Assembly (NCBI GenBank): GCA_050330855.1
Contig: JBHJNL010000007.1
Span: 91,728 to 155,727 of the forward strand
Source: RCC1774 sp050330855
GTDB taxonomy: Bacteria; Cyanobacteriota; Cyanobacteriia; Thermosynechococcales; Thermosynechococcaceae
Direction: 5' to 3'
Length of the DNA: 64,000 bases
Part shown: positions 47,036 through 55,807 of the stretch, in pieces
How positions within the stretch are numbered: the stretch's first letter is position 1
How the letters are laid out: every line of letters starts with the position of its first letter
The notes under the pieces: generated by a model
Databases searched by the model: none
The model's input: only the letters and a program-made list of their open reading frames with translations
What the model was told of the DNA's origin: nothing
Translations under genes and position numbers: made by a program

Positions 47036-47299
47036 ATGAATTCTATACTGCTGACGACGTTTCCTGAGTATCACTGGACCTTCAATACGGGGGTGCTGAT
47101 GATAGTGTGCAATTTAATTGCGATCGCAATTGGTCGCTACGCCATCCAACATCAGGGTGCCGGACCAGAGCTACCCGGCCCCCCGGTTCCAGACATTCTC
47201 AAAGGCTTTGGCTGGCCTGAATTTCTCGCCACTGTAAGTTTTGGTCATCTGCTTGGTGCGGGCATGATTTTGGGCCTGAGAGCTGCTGGCGGCCTCTAG
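47036..47299 (+). CDS. psaK: Photosystem I reaction centre subunit PsaK
   Basis: 87 residues with two membrane helices joined by a stromal loop. The second-helix region FGWPEFLATVSFGHLLGAGM and the ending LGLRAAGGL are hallmarks of PsaK, the peripheral subunit at the edge of PSI. A strong AGGAG lies 11 bases before the ATG. It is divergent from trpF. A hairpin follows the gene. Confidence 0.93.
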   Translation: MNSILLTTFPEYHWTFNTGVLMIVCNLIAIAIGRYAIQHQGAGPELPGPPVPDILKGFGWPEFLATVSFGHLLGAGMILGLRAAGGL

Positions 47300-47325
47300 T
47301 TACATCAATTCATCTTTAAATGAAT

Positions 47326-47367
47326 ATGCCCCTCAGCAAGAGAGTCAGTCTCTGGCTAGAGGGGCAT
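47326..47367 (+). terminator. Long hairpin after psaK
   Basis: ATGCCCCTC pairs with GAGGGGCAT; inside it AGC/GCT and AGAGA/TCTCT extend the stem almost continuously to a 5-base loop. There is no T-run after it, so it may act as an mRNA-stabilising 3' structure as much as a terminator. Confidence 0.6.
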
Positions 47368-47518
47368 CCATATATCATTCTATACTCATCTTCTAGGTGC
47401 CCATCCCTTCATCGCGCATCTTGGTGCCTCTCAAGCTTTGCACAGCGGCCAAGCCTCTCTGACTGCAGCCATAACCTCGATGCTCTGACCTATGAGCCAA
47501 CGAACGGCTGCATGTGAG

Positions 47519-47534
47519 ATAGACATAAGTCTAT
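47519..47534. promoter_or_regulatory. Inverted repeat upstream of bicA
   Basis: ATAGAC and GTCTAT flank a 4-base spacer (ATAA), 178 bases before the bicA start. Size and place fit a regulator site, possibly for a LysR-type low-carbon regulator; no known consensus matches exactly. Confidence 0.3.
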
Positions 47535-47711
47535 AAATTAAGTTAAAAAAATTGTATTGAGTCTATTCCATTTGGCCTTTATTATTTAGAAATATCAATA
47601 TTTTTTGATTTATCTATCTATCGAGACATTATTTTTTGTCACTGCACCCTTGAAGCAAGCTCCGTTCTTTTTGTCTCATTTATTCAGCCCAGCCGCATTC
47701 AGCAATAATCT

Positions 47712-49403
47712 ATGCAAATAACCAATCAAATCAATTTTAAGAACATACGCGGTGACCTCTTTGGGGGCGTTACCGCAGCCGTTATTGCCTTGCCCATGGC
47801 CCTGGCTTTCGGTGTGGCTTCCGGGGCCGGAGCCGCAGCGGGTCTCTGGGGGGCCGTGATTGTGGGCTTCTTTGCTGCTTTGTTTGGGGGCACCCCCACC
47901 TTGATCTCTGAACCCACTGGACCGATGACGGTGGTGATGACGGCGATTATCGCTCAGTTCATTGCCGTTGATCCTGATAAGGGTCTAGCGATGGCTTTTA
48001 CTGTTGTGATGATGGCTGGCGCGTTCCAGATTTTGTTTGGGATGCTGAAGCTGGGTAAATACATCACAATGATGCCCTATACCGTAATTTCAGGCTTTAT
48101 GTCTGGCATCGGTATCATTCTGGTGATCTTGCAGATCCCTCCTTTCCTGGGGCATAAGAACCCGCCAGGAGGCGTGATTGGAACGCTTCAGGCTATACCA
48201 AGTCTCATCTCTGACATTAAGCCAGGAGAGATAGGGCTAGCACTCGCCACGGTCGCAATTATTTGGTTCATGCCTTCAAGGTTTAAGCGAGTTATTCCAC
48301 CTCAACTCGTTGCCTTGATTGTTGGTACAGTTCTTGGATTAATACTTTTCCCAAATCCTGATGCAATTCGCAGGATTGGTGAAATCCCAATGGGCTTCCC
48401 GGCGCTGCAGGTGCCAACATTTGAGTTGGGTGAGCTGCGCCTCATGTTTGTTGATGCGGTTGTCTTGGGGATGCTGGGCTGTATTGATGCTCTGTTAACC
48501 TCTGTGGTTGCCGATAGTTTGACGCGCACAGAGCATAACTCCAACAAAGAACTGATTGGTCAGGGGCTAGGTAACGTGATGTCTGGTCTTTTTGGGGGAC
48601 TTGCAGGTGCAGGTGCCACCATGGGAACAGTGGTCAATATTCAAGCCGGTGGTAAGTCCGCTCTTTCTGGTCTGACGCGGGCCGGTGTGTTGTTCATTGT
48701 GATCTTGGGGGCGGCGAATCTGACCGCAACGATTCCCCTAGCGGTTCTGGCTGGAATTGCTTTCAAGGTGGGGGTTGATATTGTGGATTGGAGCTTCTTG
48801 AAGCGTGCCCACCAAATTTCGGTCAAGGGTGCCCTGATTATGTACGGGGTCATTATCCTCACTGTTTTGGTGGACCTGATGGTGGCGGTTGGTATTGGCG
48901 TTTTTATTGCCAACATCCTCACCATCGATCGCATGAGCAGCTTGCAGTCTGAGTCAGTGAAATCGATTAGCGATGCTGATGATACGATTCCGCTCAATGC
49001 CAATGAGAAGCGCTGGCTCGATGAGGCCAATGGTCGGGTATTGCTGTTTCAGTTAAGTGGACCCATGATCTTTGGGGTTGCCAAAGCCATCGCCCGTGAA
49101 CACAACGCCATTAAGGACTGTGATGCTATTGTCTTTGACCTCAGTGAAGTGCCCCACATGGGCGTAACGTCTTCACTGGCGCTTGAAAATGCAGTGCAAG
49201 AAGCGGTAGAAAAAGGGCGTCATGTATTCATCGTCGGGGCTGCAGGGCAGACCAAGCGGCGGCTTGAAAAGATGAAGGTTTTGCGAATGCTGCCCGCGCA
49301 TCATCTGCACACCGATCTGGCTGAAGCTCTGCGGTGCGCGGTTGAGACCATCGCAGCCACCCCGGATCAGTCTGCTAATCTCGGAGCCTCAGCCGCGATC
49401 TAG
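47712..49403 (+). CDS. bicA: SulP-family sodium-dependent bicarbonate transporter BicA
   Basis: 563 residues, closely resembling BicA of other cyanobacteria over its whole length: N-terminal NIRGDLFGGVTAAVIALPMA, the GTPTLISEPTGPMTVVMTA substrate region, GCIDALLTSVVADSLTRTEH, and a C-terminal STAS domain (about 435-540: RVLLFQLSGPMIFGVAKAIA, FDLSEVPHMGVTSSLALENA). A low-affinity, high-flux HCO3-/Na+ symporter of the plasma membrane, part of the CO2-concentrating mechanism. The antiporter gene downstream probably recycles its Na+. Confidence 0.95.
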   Translation: MQITNQINFKNIRGDLFGGVTAAVIALPMALAFGVASGAGAAAGLWGAVIVGFFAALFGGTPTLISEPTGPMTVVMTAIIAQFIAVDPDKGLAMAFTVVMMAGAFQILFGMLKLGKYITMMPYTVISGFMSGIGIILVILQIPPFLGHKNPPGGVIGTLQAIPSLISDIKPGEIGLALATVAIIWFMPSRFKRVIPPQLVALIVGTVLGLILFPNPDAIRRIGEIPMGFPALQVPTFELGELRLMFVDAVVLGMLGCIDALLTSVVADSLTRTEHNSNKELIGQGLGNVMSGLFGGLAGAGATMGTVVNIQAGGKSALSGLTRAGVLFIVILGAANLTATIPLAVLAGIAFKVGVDIVDWSFLKRAHQISVKGALIMYGVIILTVLVDLMVAVGIGVFIANILTIDRMSSLQSESVKSISDADDTIPLNANEKRWLDEANGRVLLFQLSGPMIFGVAKAIAREHNAIKDCDAIVFDLSEVPHMGVTSSLALENAVQEAVEKGRHVFIVGAAGQTKRRLEKMKVLRMLPAHHLHTDLAEALRCAVETIAATPDQSANLGASAAI

Positions 49404-49607
49404 ATGAAGAATAATGGGCGATCGCTGGTCGTGATTGCCCATGCCCCCGCTCCTTTGGGTGGGCTAGGGAATAAGAAAAAAGTTGAAAATGCTTTAGTCT
49501 CCTATGGGGTCTGATTTTACTGCATCTAAGCTTGACCAAGCTCTACCTTTTCGACTTGCTCCGTTGGGGCTTTTGGCTTAAAAACAATCTACGACCTAAG
49601 ACGATTT

Positions 49608-51026
49608 ATGATGCTCTCAAACATTGGTTTTCATTTTTTAGAATCACCAGATCGCTGGTTCTCTCCTGTTCCCTTAATCGCGGCAACCTCTGAAGCTGAA
49701 TATGGTTCCTTTGTCCTGGCTGGAGTGCTGCTGACTCTAGTGGTGGTTTACACCATGAGTAAGTTTGGCGGCGAACTGTCTAAGCGATTGGGGTTACCCC
49801 CTGTTCTAGGCGAGTTGGTGGGGGGCGTCATTGTGGGCGTCTCGGCGTTCCACCTGATCGTTTTCCCTGAAAATGGTGCCGTTGCCAGTGAGTCTGTGGT
49901 GATGACGGTGCTGCAGTGGCTGGGCAATCTTGATACCGAAGCTGTTACCCATATTTTTGCCAGCCAAAGCGAAGTGGTTTCGGTGCTGGCGGAGTTGGGC
50001 GTCATTGTGTTGCTGTTTGAAATCGGCCTGGAATCCGATTTGCGGGAACTGGGTAAGGTGGGTTACCAAGCGGCTATCGTTGCGGTGGTAGGCGTTGTTG
50101 CTCCCTTTGCCTTGGGTACGGTCGGCCTAGTTGCACTATTCCATGTTCCCGTTATCCCGGCGGTGTTTGCGGGGGCAGCGCTGACGGCGACTAGTATCGG
50201 CATCACGTCTAAGGTTCTCTCTGAGCTAGGCCATCTGAAATCAACGGAAGGCCAGATTATTGTTGGTGCGGCGGTCATTGATGATGTGCTGGGTATTATC
50301 GTTCTGGCGGTGGTCGCCAGTCTGGCGAAAACGGGCGAAGTTGATTTGCTCAATGTTGTTTATCTGATTGTTAGCGCCACTGGCTTTCTGCTCGGTGCGA
50401 TTCTGTTGGGTAAGTTTTTTAACCAGAGCTTTGTTGCGATCGCAGATCGTTTACAAACTCGCGGAGCCTTGGTGATTCCGGCTATTACCTTTGCCTTGGT
50501 GATGGCCTTCTTGGCGAACATCATCCATCTGGAGGCGATTCTGGGTGCCTTCGCGGCGGGTCTGGTGCTGGATGAAACCGACAAACGCAAAGAACTCGAC
50601 CAGCAAATTATTCCCATTGCCGATATTTTGGTGCCGATATTTTTTGTCACTGTTGGGGCTAAAGCCGACCTCAGCGTTTTGAATCCCATCGTTGCTGAGA
50701 ACCGAGAAGGGCTGATTATTGCCAGCTTTTTAATTGTCGTTGCGATTATTGGCAAGGTAATCACAGGCTGGGTTGTTTTTGGGAAGCCCGGCGTCAATCG
50801 GTTAGCCATCGGCTTTGGCATGATTCCCAGGGGTGAAGTGGGTCTGGTCTTTGCAGGTATTGGTTCTGCTAGCGGTGTGTTGAGTAAACCCCTAGAAGCG
50901 GCCATTATTGTGATGGTTATTTTGACAACCTTTTTAGCGCCTCCTCTGCTGCAGTTGGCTTTGAAAGGACAGGAGGCCGACACCATCGAAGAAGGTGAAA
51001 GCGCCCCTGTGCCTGTGGTGAAGTAA
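49608..51026 (+). CDS. nhaS3: CPA2-type Na+/H+ antiporter, NhaS3-like
   Basis: 472 residues with about 12 membrane segments. Family features: RLGLPPVLGELVGGVIVGVS, LAELGVIVLLFEIGLESDLR, the ion-binding aspartates in AAVIDDVLGIIVLAVVASL, and the RGEVGLVFAGIG block. Exchanges Na+ for H+ and keeps the sodium gradient used by BicA; bicA and nhaS3 neighbours are known in other cyanobacteria. A 204-base spacer after bicA may hold its own promoter. Confidence 0.88.
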   Translation: MMLSNIGFHFLESPDRWFSPVPLIAATSEAEYGSFVLAGVLLTLVVVYTMSKFGGELSKRLGLPPVLGELVGGVIVGVSAFHLIVFPENGAVASESVVMTVLQWLGNLDTEAVTHIFASQSEVVSVLAELGVIVLLFEIGLESDLRELGKVGYQAAIVAVVGVVAPFALGTVGLVALFHVPVIPAVFAGAALTATSIGITSKVLSELGHLKSTEGQIIVGAAVIDDVLGIIVLAVVASLAKTGEVDLLNVVYLIVSATGFLLGAILLGKFFNQSFVAIADRLQTRGALVIPAITFALVMAFLANIIHLEAILGAFAAGLVLDETDKRKELDQQIIPIADILVPIFFVTVGAKADLSVLNPIVAENREGLIIASFLIVVAIIGKVITGWVVFGKPGVNRLAIGFGMIPRGEVGLVFAGIGSASGVLSKPLEAAIIVMVILTTFLAPPLLQLALKGQEADTIEEGESAPVPVVK

Positions 51027-51051
51027 GAGAAGGAATGGTAGGCCATACTAT

Positions 51052-51298
51052 CGCCCGCGAATAAATTGCGGGCTACCCGATCAAGCCCACTCAAGTGGGC
51101 TGAGGAGCCTTTCACTTCGGCTAAAGAGAAACGGACGTAAGTAGATGCTTCAAACTAATCAACATCCCGATCCCGATGCAGCAGGGCTTTCTGGGCTTCA
51201 GGGCAACGTTTAATTATCTCCACCTACTTAATACTTCGATCAGGTCTTAACCCATTTTGATGGGTTTGTTAAACTAGCCCGCAATTCATTCGCGGGCG
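51052..51298. mobile_element. MITE-like palindromic element (247 bases)
   Basis: The ends are 24-base inverted copies differing at one base (left begins CGCCCGCGAATAAATTGC; right ends ATTCATTCGCGGGCG), each itself an imperfect hairpin. Inside them are two further hairpins (51081-51101 with GCCCACtcaaGTGGGC; 51247-51269 with AACCCATtttgATGGGTT), and a weaker inverted pair around GTAAGTAG and CTACTTA. No coding capacity. It looks like a non-autonomous mobile element, between nhaS3 and mrpC. Confidence 0.6.
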
Positions 51299-51522
51299 GG
51301 CTAGATTGCTGAAGAGATCTTTCGCTAACAGGATTAATTCTGGGGCATGAATCTAAAAGATCAGGATATTTCCTCCAGAAGTGGAGAGCTAGCAAAACAC
51401 TTGTAGCCCTTTTCTGATTGTGTATGCCTGCAATTCCTTAGGATCAAAGGAATATACACCGTTGTTGAAGGAGCGATCGCAACCTTTCACTCCACTCGCT
51501 AGTCAATCGTCACCCATGAGCT

Positions 51523-51867
51523 ATGCCAATTCTTGAAGCCTTCGTCTTTGCCACCGTTTTGTTTGGGTTTTTCGGCATCATCCTGAAGCAAAACCTGATG
51601 ATGAAAATCATTTCAATGGATGTGATGAGTACCGGCGTGATTGCCTATTACGTGCTCGTGGCATCGCACAGCGGCTTCTTTACGCCCATTGCCGGAGAGT
51701 CCGAGTCTGCCGTAGCCTATGCCGATCCGGTGCCCCAGGCCGTTATTTTGACTGCCATTGTGATTGGCTTTTCAATCCAGGCGCTCATGCTGGTAGGGGT
51801 GATGAAGCTGTCGCGGGATAACCCGACCTTAGAGAGCCGTGAGATTGAGCGGAGCAATACGCCGTGA
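51523..51867 (+). CDS. mrpC: Mrp Na+/H+ antiporter subunit C
   Basis: 114 residues, NuoK-like, with three membrane helices; FFGIILKQNLMMKIISMDVM and PQAVILTAIVIGFSIQALML are family features. First gene of the Mrp operon; its stop overlaps the mrpD start (GTGA). Confidence 0.88.
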   Translation: MPILEAFVFATVLFGFFGIILKQNLMMKIISMDVMSTGVIAYYVLVASHSGFFTPIAGESESAVAYADPVPQAVILTAIVIGFSIQALMLVGVMKLSRDNPTLESREIERSNTP

Positions 51868-53297
51868 GTCTGAATGTAATCACACTCATCTGGATTGCGC
51901 TGCCCTTTTTTGTGGGGTTTAGCATTTATTTGCTGCCAAAGTTGGATCGATGGCTTGCGATCGCAACCGCTCTCCTCTCCATCGCCTATGGCCTGCAACG
52001 GATCCTCTCTCCCTCTACTCTGAACCTGCAGCTCTTAGATCACTTTGGCGTCACGCTCACCGTAGACGCCCTGAGCGGCTATTTTATTCTCACCAATGCC
52101 CTCATCACTACCGCCGTCATTCTCTACTGCTGGCATAGCGATAAATTCGCTTTCTTTTATACGCAGATGATTATTCTGCACGGCAGCGTCAATGCTGTGT
52201 TTATCTGCGCCGACTTTATCAGTCTCTATGTTGCCCTAGAGATTATCGGGGTTGCTTCCTTTCTGCTGATTGCCTATCCCCGCACCGATCGCTCTATTTG
52301 GGTGGGGCTGCGCTATCTGTTTGTCAGCAATACCGCCATGCTGTTTTATCTGCTGGGGGCGCTGCTGGTGTATCAGGCCACCCATTCCTTTGCCTTTGCG
52401 GGTCTAGGGCAGGCTCCCACAGAGGCCGTGGCACTGATCTTTTTGGGGCTGCTCACCAAGGGCGGCATCTTTGTATCGGGCCTATGGCTCCCCCTCACCC
52501 ACTCTGAATCGGACACACCCGTCTCGGCAATGCTCTCCGGCGTTGTGGTCAAAACTGGCGTTTTCCCGCTGGTGCGTTTGGCGCTCATGGTGCCTGAAGT
52601 AGACCCCATCGTGCGTCTATTCGGTGTGGGTACCGCGCTGCTGGGGGTGGGCTATGCCATTTTCGAAAAGGACAGCAAGCGGATGCTGGCCTTTCATACG
52701 GTGTCCCAGTTGGGGTTTGTCCTCGCAGCCCCCGAAGTGGGCGGCTTTTATGCCCTCACCCACGGCCTCGTGAAGTCAGCATTATTTCTGATTGCAGGCA
52801 ATCTACCCAGCCGTAATTTCAAAGACCTGCAGAAAACACCCCTGTCAACGCCGGTTTGGGGAGCGGTTGCGATCGCAAGTTTTTCCATCTCTGGCTTTCC
52901 GATGCTGTCTGGGTTTGGAGCCAAGGTGTTAACCATGAAAGCCCTGGTACCCTGGCAGGTCGTCGGCATGAACGTCGCGGCCTTGGGCACCGCTATTTCT
53001 TTTGCCAAATTTATTTTTCTACCCCAAGGGGGCACTGGAACCGTTAAACCCGGCTTTTGGTCCGCCATGCTGTTGCTGCTCGGTGGCCTAGTGCTGGCGA
53101 ACGTGATCTACCTCGATGCCTATACCGTGATCAATATTGTCAAGCCCCTAGTTACCATCGGCATCGGTTGGCTGATCTATTGGGTGGTAGTGCGGCGGCT
53201 GGCAATTAAACTGCCGCGCATGATGGAGCAACTAGAGCATCTGATTGGCGTGATGACGCTGGTGCTGTCCCTGCTGTTTTGGATGGTGCTAGCATGA
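51864..53297 (+). CDS. mrpD: Mrp Na+/H+ antiporter subunit D
   Basis: 477 residues, NuoM/N-like proton-channel subunit with about 14 helices. Family blocks include SLYVALEIIGVASFLLIAYP (channel glutamate), GLLTKGGIFVSGLWLPLTHS (key lysine), GYAIFEKDSKRMLAFHTVSQ and FYALTHGLVKSALFLIAGNL. Starts at GTG 51864. It is the only NuoL/M/N-type subunit seen in this operon. Confidence 0.9.
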   Translation: MSLNVITLIWIALPFFVGFSIYLLPKLDRWLAIATALLSIAYGLQRILSPSTLNLQLLDHFGVTLTVDALSGYFILTNALITTAVILYCWHSDKFAFFYTQMIILHGSVNAVFICADFISLYVALEIIGVASFLLIAYPRTDRSIWVGLRYLFVSNTAMLFYLLGALLVYQATHSFAFAGLGQAPTEAVALIFLGLLTKGGIFVSGLWLPLTHSESDTPVSAMLSGVVVKTGVFPLVRLALMVPEVDPIVRLFGVGTALLGVGYAIFEKDSKRMLAFHTVSQLGFVLAAPEVGGFYALTHGLVKSALFLIAGNLPSRNFKDLQKTPLSTPVWGAVAIASFSISGFPMLSGFGAKVLTMKALVPWQVVGMNVAALGTAISFAKFIFLPQGGTGTVKPGFWSAMLLLLGGLVLANVIYLDAYTVINIVKPLVTIGIGWLIYWVVVRRLAIKLPRMMEQLEHLIGVMTLVLSLLFWMVLA

Positions 53298-53680
53298 TTG
53301 GCTATTTTGACTTGCTCCTGCGATTGACCATCTGGTTTTTGCTGACTGCGGATTTAAGACCTGCTAACATCGTCATCGGCATCAGCGTATCCCTGCTCTT
53401 GCCCCGACGCTATACCTCACCCATTGTTTTAAAGGAGGGGCTAAAGGTATTGGGGAAGATTATGCTGGCGATTCCGCAGGCCTACATTGAAGCGATTGAG
53501 ATGATGCTGCGTCCCCATAACGAAGAAAACATCGCCCTAGAGCGGGTTAAACCCAACCGCACCCCCGGCCTTGTTTTCTTAGACATTTTCTTGATTACCT
53601 TTACCCCCAAAACCATCGTCTTAAAATATCGCGACGATGCCTATGAAGTGCATCACGTCCGCCGGAGGAAAGCGCCATGA
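53294..53680 (+). CDS. mrpE: Mrp Na+/H+ antiporter subunit E
   Basis: 128 residues. N-terminal helices are followed by the family pattern KIMLAIPQAYIEAIEMMLRP and LDIFLITFTPKTIVLKYRDD. Start set at ATG 53294, which overlaps the mrpD stop; TTG 53279 is less likely. Confidence 0.85.
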   Translation: MIGYFDLLLRLTIWFLLTADLRPANIVIGISVSLLLPRRYTSPIVLKEGLKVLGKIMLAIPQAYIEAIEMMLRPHNEENIALERVKPNRTPGLVFLDIFLITFTPKTIVLKYRDDAYEVHHVRRRKAP

Positions 53681-53928
53681 GTTGGGTGATTATTGCCATG
53701 ATTGCGATCCTGCTGATTCCGCTCTATGAAGCCTGTCAGGCCGATGATATTTGGCAAAAAATGTTAGCCTTCGCCAGCATCGCCACCAAAACCTCCATGA
53801 TGATTTTAGTAATCTCTGTCCTCCGCGATGACTGGATGATTGGGGTGGTGGGCGTCCTAATTTTGAGCGTGGGGAACGCTTCCCTGATGCTGTTGGCCCA
53901 TGTTCTTAGACGGATGAATGAAGTATGA
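53677..53928 (+). CDS. mrpF: Mrp Na+/H+ antiporter subunit F
   Basis: 83 residues with three helices; RDDWMIGVVGVLILSVGNAS is typical of MrpF. Starts in an ATGA overlap with mrpE and ends in one with mrpG. Confidence 0.85.
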   Translation: MSWVIIAMIAILLIPLYEACQADDIWQKMLAFASIATKTSMMILVISVLRDDWMIGVVGVLILSVGNASLMLLAHVLRRMNEV

Positions 53929-54200
53929 TTAACGCCCTTAGCTATGCCCTTCTCGGAGTGGGATTGGTCTTTTGGCTGTGGGGAACCTGGCCGCTGATGG
54001 GCGATCGCTCTCTCCTTTTCAAACTCCACAGCCTTTCAGTTTCCGACACCCTCGGTTCAATGCTCATGATCGTCGGGCTGCTGCTCAAAATTCCTCGCGA
54101 GTGGCCGCTGCTGCTGCTGGCGCTCATTTCCCTCGCGATTTGGAACACAGTCCTCGGCTACGTGCTGGCTTATTGTGCCACCGGAGGGCGCTATGACTGA
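53925..54200 (+). CDS. mrpG: Mrp Na+/H+ antiporter subunit G
   Basis: 91 residues with three helices; the LKLHSLSVSDTLGSMLMIVG-like block (FKLHSLSVSDTLGSMLMI) is typical of MrpG. Overlaps the next gene by eight bases. Confidence 0.85.
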   Translation: MINALSYALLGVGLVFWLWGTWPLMGDRSLLFKLHSLSVSDTLGSMLMIVGLLLKIPREWPLLLLALISLAIWNTVLGYVLAYCATGGRYD

Positions 54201-54846
54201 TCAGGTTTATATGATTGCGATCACGGCGTTATTGCCCCTAACAGCGGGCATGCTAGTGCTGCAGGTCAACCCCTATCATGCCCTCGTGATTCGCGGCATT
54301 TTAGGAGCGATTGCTGCCCTCGTTTATGTTCTGTTTGGAGCTGCCGACGTGGCGCTCACCGAAGCACTGGTGGGTACCATGTTGTCGATTACGCTGTATG
54401 CCGTGGCAGTGCGATCGTCCATGAGTCTGCGCGTGGGTGTTCTGCAAGAAGAGTTAGAGACCCCGTCGGAGACCCCAATGACGAAAAACCCAGCGTCAGA
54501 TCAGGTCAACAGCTCAGACTATCCGTCATCGGCTGAACCCTGCGTTTCAGCATTGAAGAACGTTATGGGTAAACACTATCTACGCCTCGAATGGACCCTC
54601 TATACCAGCCTTGCTGAACTCAACACCGCACTCCACGAGAAAGAAATCCACGCCGCCCTCTCAGTGCAGACTCAGCAATTTTCTATAGAACAGGGTCTGA
54701 CGAAGGTGAACCTCCGAACCCGCGTTCAACGGCTCTACGACATTATGACGGCTGAACTTCCGGCCAGCGCGAACGTTCAGGTTACCTACACCCATGATTC
54801 CCCCTCAGCAGCAACCACACCCAAGCTGGTGGAGGAGAAACCATGA
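54193..54846 (+). CDS. DUF4040 (MbhD/MrpA C-terminal-like) subunit with a soluble extension
   Basis: 217 residues. Residues 1-85 form three helices with the DUF4040 signature (GAADVALTEALVGTMLSITL), matching the small C-terminal part of MrpA or MbhD. Residues about 85-217 are an unrecognised soluble domain with a Ser/Pro linker and a mixed alpha/beta part (KHYLRLEWTLYTSLAELNTA). Start is ATG 54193. It stands where mrpA is expected, but the large NuoL-like part is absent. Confidence 0.8.
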   Translation: MTDQVYMIAITALLPLTAGMLVLQVNPYHALVIRGILGAIAALVYVLFGAADVALTEALVGTMLSITLYAVAVRSSMSLRVGVLQEELETPSETPMTKNPASDQVNSSDYPSSAEPCVSALKNVMGKHYLRLEWTLYTSLAELNTALHEKEIHAALSVQTQQFSIEQGLTKVNLRTRVQRLYDIMTAELPASANVQVTYTHDSPSAATTPKLVEEKP

Positions 54847-55505
54847 AGTGGATCTATATTGCGGCAGGCATCGCGCTGTTTATCAAGATGTTGGTCTTCC
54901 CGAATTTAGAAGTCGAATCCGCTGATCTTGCCATCGTTGCGTCGATTGTCGAAGATAGCGGCGTCCCGAATGCCGTCTCAGGTATCATCTTCAGGAATCG
55001 CCTCTACGATACGATTTTTGAGGTTGTTGTCTTTACCATTGCCATCATGGGGGCCAAATTTCTACTCGCGAATGAACAGCCCTCTGCCAGCATCTACCAA
55101 TTCACCGATTCCCCCTCTATTGTGTTGGCCCGATTGGGGGCGACAATTGCGGCCCTAATTAGTATTGAGCTTGCGATCCGAGGTCACTTGAGTCCAGGGG
55201 GTGGATTTGCTGCAGGCGTCGCAGGCGGCACTGCGATTGGCCTCATTGCAATCACCTCATCTTCAACATGGATGGAGGATATCTATCAGCGTTGGCAGGC
55301 TGCGACCTGGGAAAAAGTCTCGGTGCTGATATTTATCGTGCTAGCGGTGTTGACCTTAATCGGTCTAGAACTGCCGCAGGGGGAGTTGGGTCGATTGATC
55401 AGCGGCGGGTGGATTCCGATTCTCAATATTTTGGTTGCCCTCAAAGTTGCGTTAGGGTCGTGGGCCGCTATTTTAGTGTTTATTCGTTACCGAGGATTGC
55501 TCTAG
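54843..55505 (+). CDS. mrpB: Mrp Na+/H+ antiporter subunit B
   Basis: 220 residues. The MrpB domain is in the second half (SIELAIRGHLSPGGGFAAGV, AGGTAIGLIAI). The first half (GVPNAVSGIIFRNRLYDTIF, EVVVFTIAIMGAKF) is the MbhE/MrpA-end-like part often fused to MrpB in cyanobacteria. ATG overlaps the previous stop. Last gene of the operon. Confidence 0.87.
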   Translation: MKWIYIAAGIALFIKMLVFPNLEVESADLAIVASIVEDSGVPNAVSGIIFRNRLYDTIFEVVVFTIAIMGAKFLLANEQPSASIYQFTDSPSIVLARLGATIAALISIELAIRGHLSPGGGFAAGVAGGTAIGLIAITSSSTWMEDIYQRWQAATWEKVSVLIFIVLAVLTLIGLELPQGELGRLISGGWIPILNILVALKVALGSWAAILVFIRYRGLL

Positions 55506-55807
55506 GCAGAATGCCTTCCCCACAAATCCTGTAACGCATATGAATATCGAGATCTCGCTCCATTTGATGATGTACTCCCCAAGATCTTCGCTTTTTGGTT
55601 CTATCCTGTTTTGTTCAGTTACTGCGTCAATGGAGAGCAAGCCTAGAAACTCTACTTCTGAGCATATACGGCATCTCTATTGAAAGGTGGAACTGCAACA
55701 CAAAAATCTTTGCTCTGGTTAGAGTTTTAATCTCTATATCGGGCGAAATTTTTGAGTTTGATGCTTTAATAGGCAAAATGTATCAACAATATATCTAGGG
55801 TATCTGT
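55506..55807. other. Intergenic region after the Mrp operon
   Basis: 302 bases. I see no gene, strong hairpin or repeat in it. Confidence 0.4.

Larger units (their letters stand above)
47300..47711. other. psaK-bicA intergenic region
   Basis: 412 bases. A long hairpin at 47326-47367 closes psaK. A dyad at 47519-47534 and very AT-rich sequence (47530-47640) form the presumable bicA promoter and leader. No gene seen. Confidence 0.5.

Noticed and set aside
55595..55798. 67-codon + strand frame before the disordered protein
   Set aside because: No start signal and no recognisable content.
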